A DNA stretch of 64,000 bases, from the NCBI GenBank assembly GCA_038746605.1, contig JBCDKM010000010.1:82772-146771 (forward strand). Direction: 5' to 3'. A model generated the notes under the pieces. The model was not told the DNA's origin. It made no database searches and worked only from the letters and a program-made list of their open reading frames with translations. Positions 24,744 through 34,658 of this stretch are shown here, in pieces. Position numbers and translations under genes: made by a program. How positions within the stretch are numbered: the first letter of the stretch is position 1; each line of letters starts with the position of its first letter. This DNA is from Rubricoccus sp038746605. Lineage in GTDB: Bacteria > Bacteroidota > Rhodothermia > Rhodothermales > Rubricoccaceae.

Positions 24744-25819
24744 GCCGCGACGCCCTCGGCGAGATGGATGGGCCGCGCGAGGAGCGCGGGCACGTCCACG
24801 AACGGGCCCTCTAACGGAAGACGCTCGGCGAGCACGTCACTCTTCATCGCGCGGGCAGTATCGAGGCCAGCGGGCTCGGCGTCCGTCGCGGCCGCGAGCG
24901 CCACGAGGCCGCGAAGCCCGACTCCGCTCTCGTAGGCACTGGAGAGAATGGGGCGCGCACCGACCGTCCGTGCGAGCGCAGCCAGTTGCAGCGTGCGCCC
25001 GATGCCCCCGACGAGCGTGGGCTTGAGGATGACTGCGGCCACCCAGCCCCGAATGAACGCTTGGCCCTCCGGGAGTTGAACCGTCTCGTCGAGCGCGATG
25101 GGCAGGCCGGTGTCCATCCAGAGAGCGGGAAGACCGGTCGGGTCCTGGAGCGGCTCCTCGACGAACCTGACGCCGACGCCTCGGATGCCTTCCGCGAAGG
25201 CCGTCGCATCCTCCACGGTCCACGCCCGGTTCGCGTCCAAGCGCAGTTCTACACCTGCGCCGAGCGCCTTGCGAACGTCGCGGACGAGTCGAATCTCGTC
25301 TTTCAGGTCGCCACGCCCCACCTTCAGCTTCGCGGCGCGATAGGAAGCACGCCCCATCCGGCGAGCCTCCTCCAGAACCGTCTTGCGATCTCCCTGGAGA
25401 AGCCCAGCAACGGGCAGCGCAACAGCAGGGTCCGGGTGGAGCGCCTGCGCGAGGCTGCGCCCGTGCACATCAGCACCGAGGTTGAAGAGCGCGAGATCGA
25501 GAGCGTAGCGGACGCTCGGCGGCGGCGCGGCAGCATCCAGCGCGCGCGCGACAGGACCCGTCGGGTCCACGAACAGACGGGGGTCCAGGCTGTGCTCGCC
25601 GAGGCTTTCCGCGAGGGTGCGGAGCGTCGAGGTCGCCTCTGCGAGGGTCTCTCGCGAGAACCCAGGAAGCGGAGCGCAATCGCCCCATCCGGCCTCGCCG
25701 CTTTCGGCTCCGAGCTTGAGGAGGACGCCCTGGCGCTCGCTCACCTCTTCACCCGCGAGGGTGATGGGAGGGTCCAACGGAAGGCTGTAGGGGATGAGGT
25801 CGGCGGTCGCGAGGCGCAT
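24740..25819 (-). CDS. menC: o-Succinylbenzoate synthase
   Basis: The 359-residue enolase-superfamily enzyme dehydrates SHCHC to o-succinylbenzoate. Seen are the catalytic lysine motif KLKVG, metal ligands in LDANRAW, EEPL and LDE, and the second lysine in ILKPTLVGG. GWGDCAPLPGFSRET near residues 45-60 is the capping domain. The stop overlaps menE by 4 nt. Other men genes are not in the window, so the pathway is split. Confidence 0.93.
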   Translation of the reverse strand: MRLATADLIPYSLPLDPPITLAGEEVSERQGVLLKLGAESGEAGWGDCAPLPGFSRETLAEATSTLRTLAESLGEHSLDPRLFVDPTGPVARALDAAAPPPSVRYALDLALFNLGADVHGRSLAQALHPDPAVALPVAGLLQGDRKTVLEEARRMGRASYRAAKLKVGRGDLKDEIRLVRDVRKALGAGVELRLDANRAWTVEDATAFAEGIRGVGVRFVEEPLQDPTGLPALWMDTGLPIALDETVQLPEGQAFIRGWVAAVILKPTLVGGIGRTLQLAALARTVGARPILSSAYESGVGLRGLVALAAATDAEPAGLDTARAMKSDVLAERLPLEGPFVDVPALLARPIHLAEGVAA

Positions 25820-25876
25820 GGGTTGTGCGAGACGAGAGGCGCAGAGGTACGAAACGCAAGGGGTTCCGATCCACTC

Positions 25877-27064
25877 TCAGGGCACTTCGCGTGGCGAGTT
25901 GGCGTCCTCTTCTCGCCACCGGAGCTCTGTAAGCACCGGCCGATGGTCCGAAAACCCCACATTCCGCACATCTGCGGAGACCACAGCGAGCGCTGGATCG
26001 ACGAGCACATGGTCGATCCGAACGATGAGAGTGTTAGCGTGATAGGTCCGTCCCCACGCGGTTCGGCCTGCCTCGCGGAACGCGTCGAGGCGGCGGACCC
26101 CGCCCGCCTGTCGGAGTTCACGGTAGGACCAGTTGTCCGCCGTAGAGTTGAAATCGCCTGCGACTACCACAGGCAACGTCTCGCGTTCGATGGCAGACGT
26201 GATGCGGTCCACGTCGATGGCGCGGTTGCGGTACACACTCGCGAGCCGGTCGAGGCTCGTGCCCCACGTGCTGGGACGGAAAAGGGCGAAGCCTGGGTCC
26301 TGCCAGGGCTTCGCGTCACCGAAGGAACGAAGGTGCACATCGTAGAGCACAAACCGCCGGTCTTCCCACACCACGACGCTCCGAATCGCCTGGGACGCGC
26401 GGTTGTCACGCGGGTCTGAGATCGTGATCGCCTCTTGCTCTTCGACTCGGATCCCCTCACGCACGAGCAACGGGACGCCAGTCGCATCACGCTTCCATCC
26501 CCCCACGCCTGGAAGCAAGAGAGGCACTTCCACGGAATAGCCTACCTCCGCTACCCCGCGAAGCTGGGGAGCCTGCCAGGCATCGCGCTGGCGATTGCGA
26601 CGCGGCCCTCGGATCCAGGAGTCCTGCAGAGCAACGAGATCGGGTGTCTCGCGCGAGAGAAACGCGGCCATCGAGTCGCGCATGGCATCGTCGGAGAGAC
26701 GCTGCGGGACGTTGAACGTCACGAGGTTGAGCGTCTCACCGGGCGGTGCCTCTCCCAGTCGGGCCCACGGCTCGGCGCGAACCAGCGCGAACACGAGCGG
26801 GACGGCCAGCACGAGCGCCAGCTTTCGCCTCTTGATCGCGAGAGCCACAACGAGCGCTCCCACGAGCCCCAGGGCGAGGTACGGCAACACGACGGCGAAC
26901 AACTGCGACCACCAGAGCGTGCGTGGGTCGAGATAGGCAGCAACGAGACCTAGAGCAGCGGCCAGAAGGACCGGCACGGAAAGGGTCCAGAGCACCGTGT
27001 CGAGTAAGCGGCGCCCCCAGGACCGCCGGGCAGGAGTCTTCGGGGAAGCCACGGCGCTCGTCAC
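25877..27064 (-). CDS. Membrane endonuclease/exonuclease/phosphatase (EEP) family protein
   Basis: The 395-residue protein starts at GTG 27064, which overlaps the rhomboid stop as GTGA; the GTG at 27079 is an alternative. Three hydrophobic segments in the first 100 residues anchor it to the membrane. The EEP domain follows with TFNVPQRL, VVVAGDFNSTADNW, RIDHVLVDP and SDHRPVLTELRW, carrying the expected Asp, Asn and His. Related proteins (YafD-like) act outside the cytoplasm on unknown phosphodiesters. Translational coupling to the rhomboid gene is likely. Confidence 0.82.
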   Translation of the reverse strand: MTSAVASPKTPARRSWGRRLLDTVLWTLSVPVLLAAALGLVAAYLDPRTLWWSQLFAVVLPYLALGLVGALVVALAIKRRKLALVLAVPLVFALVRAEPWARLGEAPPGETLNLVTFNVPQRLSDDAMRDSMAAFLSRETPDLVALQDSWIRGPRRNRQRDAWQAPQLRGVAEVGYSVEVPLLLPGVGGWKRDATGVPLLVREGIRVEEQEAITISDPRDNRASQAIRSVVVWEDRRFVLYDVHLRSFGDAKPWQDPGFALFRPSTWGTSLDRLASVYRNRAIDVDRITSAIERETLPVVVAGDFNSTADNWSYRELRQAGGVRRLDAFREAGRTAWGRTYHANTLIVRIDHVLVDPALAVVSADVRNVGFSDHRPVLTELRWREEDANSPREVP

Positions 27065-27984
27065 GAATCGCCGGACCACTTCTCCAAGATCTTCTTCTCC
27101 TCAGACGAGAGGCTCTTGAGGCCCTTCTCGTTGATCTTATCCAGGATGCGGTCGATGTCGGCCTGGGTTGGGGGACCATCCGCACGACGGCTGGTGGTGG
27201 CCGTGCGGCGCGGGCGCTCGGCACGCGTGCGGGTGGCGACCTCGGTAGCGCGAGCGGCCCAGCCGCCGCTGGCGGATCCGTAGGTGGGCGGCGGCGCGCT
27301 TCGGCGGCTCCGGCCTCGGCCGAAGAGCGGACGGGCCCAGCCGCCGAGTTCCACGCCTCGCTTCTGCATCGCGCCGAAAACCAGCGCGATGCCATACGCC
27401 CCGAGGTGCGCCATCTTCGTCGACATCGGAGAAAACGCGAGGTCCAGCACGACGAACGCGATGCCGATCCATTTCAGGGAGATCACGCCGATGAGCCAGA
27501 GCCCGATGCCTCGGTCCGGATGCATCATCGCGGCGTAGACGATCACCGCGCCGACCCCGCTCCAGGCGCCGAAGACGGGCAGCAGCGTCTCCGAGCTAAT
27601 CGAGAACCACGCGATGGCCGCCGCCGCCGCCGCCAGCGTCGCGAGGATGTAGAGGCCAAAGAGCTGGTGGCTTCCGTAGGTCTCCTCTAGATCCCGACCA
27701 ATCCAGTTCAGCCACGCCATCGCGAAGGCAAACGTGATGAGGCCGAAGAACCCAGGGTAGAGGTTCGCGAATCCGTGCGTGAGCACTGCCCACGGCTGAA
27801 TCAGCATCTGGCTCACGTCAGGCGGGATCGCCAGCCAGAGAAAGAGGTTGCCCAGCCCCACGATGCTCACCACGACGTATAGGAGGTACGATGCGATGTT
27901 GATCGTCAGGAGGAGACGGATCGCGGGCGGGAGGCTCGCGCGCCAGATCGTGAACCGCGTAACAGGGGAGTTCGGATCAGCCAT
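27061..27984 (-). CDS. Rhomboid-like membrane protein
   Basis: The 307-residue protein has six membrane spans in the first 200 residues. It keeps a serine in GAWSGVGAV where active rhomboids have GASG, and a histidine in MAHLGAYG, so the catalytic pair may be present although the glycine before Ser is replaced by Trp. The C-terminal 100 residues are basic and Arg/Thr-rich, ending in a short helical module (DIDRILDKINEKGLKSLSSEEKKILEKW) common to DUF6576-type rhomboid tails. It follows a second rhomboid gene on the same strand with a 24-nt gap and precedes the EEP gene. Confidence 0.85.
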   Translation of the reverse strand: MADPNSPVTRFTIWRASLPPAIRLLLTINIASYLLYVVVSIVGLGNLFLWLAIPPDVSQMLIQPWAVLTHGFANLYPGFFGLITFAFAMAWLNWIGRDLEETYGSHQLFGLYILATLAAAAAAIAWFSISSETLLPVFGAWSGVGAVIVYAAMMHPDRGIGLWLIGVISLKWIGIAFVVLDLAFSPMSTKMAHLGAYGIALVFGAMQKRGVELGGWARPLFGRGRSRRSAPPPTYGSASGGWAARATEVATRTRAERPRRTATTSRRADGPPTQADIDRILDKINEKGLKSLSSEEKKILEKWSGDS

Positions 27985-28008
27985 GGAGGCCTGGCAAAAC
28001 GCCAGGAG

Positions 28009-28722
28009 CTAAATCGAGCGAGCGGATGGGCGGATGGGCAGCCGCCCACGCCAGTACTGGATCATGAGGAACCCGGCGAGCATCCCCCCGAGGTGGGCGA
28101 AGTGGGCGATGCCGGAGCCGGTACTCGTAACGCCGGAGAAGAGGTCAATGGCGGCGTAGCCGAGCACGAACCACTTGGCCGGGATCGGGACAGGTAAGAA
28201 TAAGAGGAAGATCTTCTGGTCGGGGTAGAGGGTCGCGAATGCTGCTAGCACGCCGAGCACGCCGCCCGAGGCGCCGAGGGTCGGCACTGGCATTGGCAGC
28301 GGCGATGCGCCCAACCAGAACGGCGATGAAGTGACAACGAGTTGGAGAAGACCCGCACCGATCACGCACGCAGCGTAGAAGCCGAGGAACCGCTTCGACC
28401 CCAGGGTTTGCTCCACCACACCACCAAACATCCACAGCCCGAACATATTGAAGAAGATGTGTCCTAGGCCTCCGTGCATGAATGCGCTCGTGATCGGCTG
28501 CCACGGCCAGAAATCCGGCACGCGCAAAAGTTCTCCGTTCTGAGGGACGAGCTCAGGAGTACCAGCGGGCCAGAGCATTCCCCACACCGCCAAGGGTTCG
28601 GCGAGGACGGGAATCTGCTGCGCTAGAAAGACTAACCCGTTGATGATGAGCAGATTCTTGACGATTGGCGGGATGGCAGCGAAGCCACTCGGCGCCTGGT
28701 ACTGATTGGGTGGGAACGCCAC
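28009..28722 (-). CDS. Rhomboid intramembrane serine protease
   Basis: The 237-residue protein has all rhomboid marks: HGGLGHIFFNMFGLW (HxxxN in span 2), the catalytic serine in GASGGVLGV (span 4) and the histidine in FAHLGGMLAG (span 6). It cleaves membrane proteins within the bilayer; substrates are unknown. GTG 28722 is chosen as start because further upstream the frame crosses the divergent phosphoesterase region; starts up to 28848 cannot be ruled out. It is the first of three genes in an apparent operon with the second rhomboid and the EEP protein. Confidence 0.85.
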   Translation of the reverse strand: MAFPPNQYQAPSGFAAIPPIVKNLLIINGLVFLAQQIPVLAEPLAVWGMLWPAGTPELVPQNGELLRVPDFWPWQPITSAFMHGGLGHIFFNMFGLWMFGGVVEQTLGSKRFLGFYAACVIGAGLLQLVVTSSPFWLGASPLPMPVPTLGASGGVLGVLAAFATLYPDQKIFLLFLPVPIPAKWFVLGYAAIDLFSGVTSTGSGIAHFAHLGGMLAGFLMIQYWRGRLPIRPSARSI

Positions 28723-28972
28723 AGAGAGAGTCGGGACGGAAGAAACCGGAGACCGTCCGCCGAGGCGGAGGGCAGTACCCGGCGGGAACGGTGGGAAGGG
28801 TGCGAAGTTGCGACTGGCATCCTCACATACGGACGCGGATCCGGGCAACCCTCCACGAAGAACTCGCCACGAGGCGCCCTCGAAGAACGAGCGGAGGCGT
28901 ACACCGACGGCACGGGCAACCTCCCGCGCTCGTTTCCGTCTCCTTGCTCAACTCCGCGCCTCCTCCTACCGT

Positions 28973-29773
28973 TTGACTCTCTTTCTCTCCGACCTCCACC
29001 TCGGCCGTGCCTCGGATCAGGCCACACGCGACGCCGAGCGCGACGCCGTAGCATTGCTGGAGGCACACGAGGACGAGATTTTCGAGGGCGGGCGCCTTGT
29101 GCTCGTCGGGGACGTCTTCCACGAGTGGATCGAGTACAAGCACGTCGCGCCAAAACGAGGGCTCCGGCTCCTCGGGCTTCTGGCCCGCTGGTGCGACGCA
29201 GGCGCCGAGGTGCACTACCTCGTTGGTAACCGTGATCCCTGGCATGTGGACCTGATGGAGCGTGAGGTCGGTGTGAGGCTTTGGCGAGGGCCCTGGACGG
29301 GCGAACTCGATGGTACACAGACCTATATTGCACACGGCGACGGTATCCGCCCGCCTCAACGTGCCGCCAGCCGCTTCCTTCACCGCCTCCAGCCGCTCGT
29401 GCGCCATCCGCACACCGCCCGGCTCTACCGGACTCTTCTGCCAGGTGATGCGGGCTTCGCCCTCGCCCGGTGGGTTTCCCGCACGTTCGGCTCCGACGGC
29501 TCGCCCGATCCCGACGCTCACCACCGCGTCTCCGACGCAGCCCGGGAGATTCTCGCGACCACAGACTCCGACCTCGTCGTGATGGGTCACTCGCACCAAC
29601 ACGCCCTCGACGAGACCCCCGACGGCACTTACCTCAACCCGGGCTACTGGTTCGGCGCCCGCACCTTTGCCCGCCTCGACGCAGGCCCCGGCGAACGCGC
29701 TCGGCCCAGCCTCCACCGCTGGACTGGCACTCGCGCCGAACCTCTCCACGCTCCCGCCCTCGCGACCGCCTGA
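28973..29773 (+). CDS. LpxH-like metallophosphoesterase
   Basis: The 266-residue protein starts near TTG 28973, giving LTLFLSDLHLG at the very N-terminus, normal for the family; no ATG fits without long non-homologous sequence. Metal ligands lie in SDLHLG, GDVFHEW, GNRDPWH, AHGDGI and GHSHQH. GNRD is the LpxH form of the GNHD motif, so the likely reaction is removal of UMP from UDP-2,3-diacylglucosamine in lipid A synthesis, at the inner face of the membrane. It lies divergently from the rhomboid gene and 16 nt before PBP1A. Confidence 0.72.
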   Translation: MTLFLSDLHLGRASDQATRDAERDAVALLEAHEDEIFEGGRLVLVGDVFHEWIEYKHVAPKRGLRLLGLLARWCDAGAEVHYLVGNRDPWHVDLMEREVGVRLWRGPWTGELDGTQTYIAHGDGIRPPQRAASRFLHRLQPLVRHPHTARLYRTLLPGDAGFALARWVSRTFGSDGSPDPDAHHRVSDAAREILATTDSDLVVMGHSHQHALDETPDGTYLNPGYWFGARTFARLDAGPGERARPSLHRWTGTRAEPLHAPALATA

Positions 29774-29789
29774 ACCGGCGACACCCCGC

Positions 29790-32456
29790 ATGGACGACAA
29801 GACGTACTCCGACGACGAACTCTCGCGCTACTTCGCAGACGCCGACGCCCGCCGCCCTGAGCCTGACGAGACCGACGACCTCGCGGCGTTCTTCGACTCC
29901 CCCGACGCTGCGGGTGCAGCGACCGCAAGCGCACCAGCCGTGGAGATCCAGACCGGCGGCGACGGCGCTACGGATGACGCCGAACTGGCCGCGTTCTTCG
30001 CGAGCCCGGACTACGGCGGCGATGGCGCCTCGACCGTCATCCTTCCGCCGCCTCCACCGCAGACGCCCCGAAGCGCACAGCGTCGCCGCACGCTCCGCGC
30101 CCTCTCCATCGTGCTCGGCATCGTCGCTATCGGCGCGATGGCAGGATTCGGAGTGGTGGCGTACTTCTGGCCGCAGCTCCCCTCGCTGGAGCAGATCGAG
30201 AACCCGAAGAACCTGCTCGCGACCGTCGTCCTAACCTCGGATGACCTGGAACTCGCGCGCTACTACCAGGACGAGAACCGCACATGGGTCCCGCTGGACT
30301 CCATCTCGCCCAACGTCACCAACGCCCTCCTTGCCACCGAGGACCGCCGGTTTTACGACCACTGGGGCGTGGACGCCATCGCGCTCGGCGCCATCGTGAA
30401 AGACTTCATCGCCTCCGGCGATGCTCGCGGCGCCTCCACCGTCACGATGCAGCTCGCGCGCAACCTCTACCGCGAGGATGTCAACTACGTGATCGGTGAG
30501 AAGAGCGTCATCCGCAAGATCAAGGAGATCCTGACCGCGATTCGGATCGAGAGGATCTACACCAAGGACGAGATCCTGGAGGCGTACCTGAATACCGTCC
30601 CGTTTCTCTACAGCGCCTACGGCATCCAGAGCGCGAGCGAGACCTACTTCGCGAAGGACGCCGCGAACCTGAATGCACAGGAAGCCGCCGTTCTGATCGG
30701 CATGCTGGCTGCGAATGACTTCTATGATCCCGCAAAGGGCAAGCCGGACGACGCGGTCATCTTTGAGTCGGTCAACGAGAATAGCATCCGGCGGCGCAAT
30801 CAGGTCCTCGCGAACATGCAGACCGTCGGCGTTCTCGATGGCGACCTCGCAGAACTTCAAGCCACGCCCATCGAGCTCAACTTCGAGCCGTACGATCACG
30901 CGGATAACCTCGCGCCTCACTTCTCTGAGGTCCTCCGCACATGGTTGAAAGAGTGGGCCGAGCGCAACAACTACGACCCCTATGCGGACGGCCTGGTGAT
31001 CCGCACCACCATCGACAGCCGCATGCAGGAGCTCGCGACCGAGGCTGTCCGGGAGCAGATGGACCAGCTTCAGGCTCGGGTTGACCGCTCCTGGGGCTCC
31101 TCGTCAGACCCCTTCGGCTACTGGTGGCGCCGCAACACAGCCGTCGTGAACGAATACATCGCAGACACGGAGGCGTACCAACAGCTTCGCCGCGATGACG
31201 TGCCGCGCGAGGACGCCATCGCGCAGCTTCGAGGCAACGCCGTGTACATGGACTCTCTTCGAGCTGTCCGCACGCGCGTCGAGGCGGGCCTGGTTGCCAT
31301 CGACCCGCAGTCCGGCCAGGTCAAGGCCTGGGTCGGCGGGCGCGACTACGTCGCGGACCAGTACGACCACGTCGGCACCGCGCGGCGGCAGCCGGGCTCT
31401 ACCTTCAAGCTGTTCGCCTACACGACGGCCGTCGCGGAGGGCTACAGCCGGTCCTCGTATGTCTCCAACGGCCCCTTCAAGTGGGGCGACTGGCAGCCGA
31501 AGAACTCCGGCGGAGGCTTCGGCGGCTACGTGCCGCTCGACCGCGCGCTCGCATCCTCGCTCAACGTCGTCTCGGCGCGAATCACCAAGCACTTCGGCCC
31601 GGAGAAGATCAAGCAGACCGCTGAGGAAATGGGCATCCGAAGCAACCTGGAAGCCGTCCGCTCCATCGCGCTCGGCACCAACGACGTGAACGTGCTGGAG
31701 ATGACCGCCGCCTACGCGACCGTCGCGAGCGGCGGTATCTACCACGGCCCCACGATGGGTGAAGAGCGCCCCGTAGATCCAGCGGTTCCGGCGCACATCA
31801 CACTCGCCATCGACCGCATCGAGGATCGCTACGGGAACGTGATCGAGGACTTCACGCCGGCCGGGCGCGAGGTACTCAACCCGAGCACGGCCTACACCGT
31901 CGCGACGATGATGCGCGGCGTGATCCGAAGCGGGACGGCGCGCAACCTGGGGGGCCGCTTCCCTGCCACCCGCCGTCTCGACCTCGCGGGCAAGACGGGC
32001 ACAACGCAGGAGAACGCGGACGGCTGGTTCTGCGCTTTCAACCCGCAGTTGGCCGTCTGCTCGTGGACGGGCTTCAACGACCGCCGCATCAAGTTCCGCA
32101 CGACGGCTCTCGGCCAGGGTGCCCGCACGGCACTGCCCAACGTGGGCGCGTTCTTCCAGAAGATCCAGTCGGACTCGACGGTCGCGCTGGACCCAGAGGT
32201 TCGCTTCGAGCGGCCTGAGAACTACTCGGCGGGCCGGTCGGCACGCATTGGCGGAGGCTCTACGTGGAGCGGGGACCGCACACGCCGCCAGTCCAGCAAC
32301 CGAGAATCCACCGAGAGCCCGGAGGAGCGCAACGCCGCACGTGGCATGCTGGACGATTACAACCGCCGGGACCGCCAGCGCTCGGCGCCTGCTCCAGCCC
32401 CCGCCCCGGCACCTCCCCCAGCCCCCCCCGAGGGCGGAGGCCGCATCGGCTGGTAG
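29790..32456 (+). CDS. Class A penicillin-binding protein (PBP1A family)
   Basis: The 888-residue bifunctional enzyme polymerises and crosslinks peptidoglycan. After an acidic, proline-containing cytoplasmic tail of about 100 residues comes one membrane span (near 108-130). The GT51 transglycosylase part has ATEDRRFYDHWGVD and GASTVTMQLARNL. The transpeptidase has SxxK in PGSTFKLF, SSLN as SxN, and KTGTT. The C-terminal tail after residue 810 is rich in Arg and Pro, with a run of alternating Pro-Ala. The ATG at 29790 starts MDDKTYSDDELSRYF, a motif typical of this clade. Confidence 0.93.
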   Translation: MDDKTYSDDELSRYFADADARRPEPDETDDLAAFFDSPDAAGAATASAPAVEIQTGGDGATDDAELAAFFASPDYGGDGASTVILPPPPPQTPRSAQRRRTLRALSIVLGIVAIGAMAGFGVVAYFWPQLPSLEQIENPKNLLATVVLTSDDLELARYYQDENRTWVPLDSISPNVTNALLATEDRRFYDHWGVDAIALGAIVKDFIASGDARGASTVTMQLARNLYREDVNYVIGEKSVIRKIKEILTAIRIERIYTKDEILEAYLNTVPFLYSAYGIQSASETYFAKDAANLNAQEAAVLIGMLAANDFYDPAKGKPDDAVIFESVNENSIRRRNQVLANMQTVGVLDGDLAELQATPIELNFEPYDHADNLAPHFSEVLRTWLKEWAERNNYDPYADGLVIRTTIDSRMQELATEAVREQMDQLQARVDRSWGSSSDPFGYWWRRNTAVVNEYIADTEAYQQLRRDDVPREDAIAQLRGNAVYMDSLRAVRTRVEAGLVAIDPQSGQVKAWVGGRDYVADQYDHVGTARRQPGSTFKLFAYTTAVAEGYSRSSYVSNGPFKWGDWQPKNSGGGFGGYVPLDRALASSLNVVSARITKHFGPEKIKQTAEEMGIRSNLEAVRSIALGTNDVNVLEMTAAYATVASGGIYHGPTMGEERPVDPAVPAHITLAIDRIEDRYGNVIEDFTPAGREVLNPSTAYTVATMMRGVIRSGTARNLGGRFPATRRLDLAGKTGTTQENADGWFCAFNPQLAVCSWTGFNDRRIKFRTTALGQGARTALPNVGAFFQKIQSDSTVALDPEVRFERPENYSAGRSARIGGGSTWSGDRTRRQSSNRESTESPEERNAARGMLDDYNRRDRQRSAPAPAPAPAPPPAPPEGGGRIGW

Positions 32457-32513
32457 TTCAAGGGACTGGTGCCTCGGAAATACCCCCCAGTCGCCAGTCC
32501 CTAGTCGCCAGAT

Positions 32514-33764
32514 ATGAAGCTCCTCCACTGCGCCGACATCCACCTCGGCTACGAGACGCATGGGCGCCTGGACCCCGCGACGGGTCTCAACACGCGCCTC
32601 CTCGATTTCAAGCGGTGCTTCGACTTCATGGTGGAGCGCGCCCTCGCGGAGGACATCGACGTGTTCCTCTTCGCGGGCGATGCCTACCGCACAGCGGACC
32701 CCACACCGACGCAGCAGAAGCTCTTCGCCGAGGCCCTCCGCCCCATCGCCGAGGCAGGCATTCCCATCGTCATGGTGGTGGGCAACCACGACCATCCCGT
32801 CAGCTTCGGGAAAGCGTCATCCGTGGACATCTTCGGGGTGCTGGAGGGCAACGTTCACGTTTTCTCCACGCCCACCTTTCGAGGTCCCTCAGACCCCATC
32901 GAGACGAAGAGCGGCCCGCTGCAACTCATCGCGCTGCCCTGGCCGATCCGCTCCAAGATCCTCTCGCGCGAAGAGTACCGCCGCTCGACACCGCACGAGA
33001 TTCGCGACACCATCGAGCAGATGTACACCGGCTTCGTCCGCCAATCGGCGAGCGAGTTGGACCCGGACCTTCCGGCTGTCGTCGCGGCGCACCTGACGGT
33101 GCAAGGGTCAGAGTTGAGCGGGAGTGAGAGGGCGAGTCTCATCGCGCACGAGCCCACGTTCAGCGTCGGCCAGTTGGCGCAGCCAGGGGTGGACTATGTC
33201 GCCCTCGGGCACATCCACCGGTTCCAGGACCGCAACGCGGACGCCTCCGAACGGGGCAAAGGGCCACCGGTCATCTACTCGTCCTCCATCGAGCGAATCT
33301 CCTTCAAGGAGCACGACGCACGAAAGGGATTCGTGCTGGTGGACATCGAGCCGGGACGCGAGGCACGAACGCAGTACGAGTACGTGGACACGCCCGCGCG
33401 GCGCTTCCTCCCCATCGAGGTGGATGCGACGGAGGCAGAGGATCCCACCTCGGCGCTGCTCGCGGCCATCGCGCGAGAGGACGTAGCGGAGGCCATCGTG
33501 CGTGTTCGCTACCGTATCGACGAGGCGCAGGTAGGCGCCGTGGACACCGGCGCGATCCGCGAGGCCCTCGCCGAGGCGGAGCACGTCGCGGCGGTGGAGC
33601 GCGTCGTGGATGCCGCAGAGCGGCGGCAGCGGACGGTCGTACGGCAGGACACGTCGCTCAAAGACGCGATGGAGCGCTATGTGGCGCAGCATGAGAAGCT
33701 GGAGGGCCTCAAAGACGCACTCGTGGCGGCAGCGCTGGAGATCGAGCGCGAAGTGGAAGGCTGA
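32514..33764 (+). CDS. sbcD: SbcD nuclease subunit (Mre11-like)
   Basis: The 416-residue calcineurin-like phosphoesterase carries the nuclease motifs ADIHLGYETHG, GDAYRT, GNHDHP, AAHLTVQG and GHIHR in order. SbcD pairs with the SbcC ATPase to cut hairpin and blocked DNA ends. No sbcC follows; the next gene is on the other strand. That is unusual, because the two are commonly adjacent, and the partner is presumably elsewhere. Hairpin cleavage is of note in a genome full of 20-bp palindromes. Confidence 0.88.
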   Translation: MKLLHCADIHLGYETHGRLDPATGLNTRLLDFKRCFDFMVERALAEDIDVFLFAGDAYRTADPTPTQQKLFAEALRPIAEAGIPIVMVVGNHDHPVSFGKASSVDIFGVLEGNVHVFSTPTFRGPSDPIETKSGPLQLIALPWPIRSKILSREEYRRSTPHEIRDTIEQMYTGFVRQSASELDPDLPAVVAAHLTVQGSELSGSERASLIAHEPTFSVGQLAQPGVDYVALGHIHRFQDRNADASERGKGPPVIYSSSIERISFKEHDARKGFVLVDIEPGREARTQYEYVDTPARRFLPIEVDATEAEDPTSALLAAIAREDVAEAIVRVRYRIDEAQVGAVDTGAIREALAEAEHVAAVERVVDAAERRQRTVVRQDTSLKDAMERYVAQHEKLEGLKDALVAAALEIEREVEG

Positions 33765-33798
33765 GCCTCCAGGAGGCCCGCTCGCCTTCCAGCTCCGC

Positions 33799-33818
33799 CC
33801 GCCTCGGTACCGAGGCGG
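33799..33818. repeat. Interspersed palindrome 3' of sbcD
   Basis: Perfect copy, CCGCCTCGGTACCGAGGCGG, 34 nt after the sbcD stop, followed by further GC-rich inverted repeats up to about 33895. Confidence 0.9.
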
Positions 33819-33914
33819 AGTACCCGGACGGGCCCCCTCCCGGGCCCCGCCACCACGCGGACCGGGAGGAGGCCCGCACGCCGGGACCCGGCGTGATCGG
33901 AGGCACCGCCGTCG

Positions 33915-34571
33915 CTAGACGACCCCCAGTTCTGACGCCCGCCGCGCAGCCTCAGCGCGGCTGTTGACCTCCAGCTTTCGGAACAGCGTTTTGGTGTACG
34001 AGCGAACGGTGTGCACGCTGATACCGAGAGCATGTGCAGCTCCATCGTCCGTGTTTCCGTGCGCGAGGAGGCGGAGCACGTCACGCTCACGCTCACTCAA
34101 CCCCAGAGACTCGAACTCTGCGCGAACCGCTCGCGCTGCCGCGCGCGACTGGCGGACGCTTCGTACCACAGCCCCGGCCACCGATGCCGCCAACGGAGCA
34201 CCGCCCGCCGCAGCCTCTCGCGCCGCAGCCACAACGGCCTCGATTGGGGTCTCCTTGACGAGGTAGCCCGCCGCACCCGCATCCAGCGCGTCCAGCACAC
34301 GAGCGTCGTCGTCGAAAACGGTGAGCATGACCACAGCTATCTCAGGCCACCGGCGGAGAACCTCGGTGGTCGCCGCGACGCCATCCATCGCGGGCATCTC
34401 GATGTCCATCAGCACCACCTCGGGCGGATCTGCGAGGAGACCGAGTGCCGCCACCAACTCGGCCCCATCCTCCGCTACCGTCACGACCTCCACGTCCGGG
34501 AAGAATCCCAGTTTCTCTACGAGTCCCGCACGGAGGTCGGGGTGGTCTTCAGCGAGAGCGAGGCGAAGCAT
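33915..34571 (-). CDS. NarL/LuxR-type response regulator
   Basis: The 218-residue regulator has a receiver domain with acidic pair ED (8-9), phospho-acceptor D56 in LMDIEMPAMDG, T in MLTVF and K in YLVKE, then a LuxR helix-turn-helix (LSERERDVLRLLAHG, HTVRSYTKTLFRKL). It is the partner of the propeller histidine kinase that ends 87 nt upstream on the same strand; HisKA_3 kinases pair with this type of regulator. Targets are unknown. Confidence 0.93.
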   Translation of the reverse strand: MLRLALAEDHPDLRAGLVEKLGFFPDVEVVTVAEDGAELVAALGLLADPPEVVLMDIEMPAMDGVAATTEVLRRWPEIAVVMLTVFDDDARVLDALDAGAAGYLVKETPIEAVVAAAREAAAGGAPLAASVAGAVVRSVRQSRAAARAVRAEFESLGLSERERDVLRLLAHGNTDDGAAHALGISVHTVRSYTKTLFRKLEVNSRAEAARRASELGVV

Positions 34572-34658
34572 GGCGCAAAGTGCACTCCCAGAACGAACGG
34601 TGCCTCCCCAATCTTTGGGGACGGGGAGAGTTCGTGGGAGGTGAACGGAGTCCTCGCC

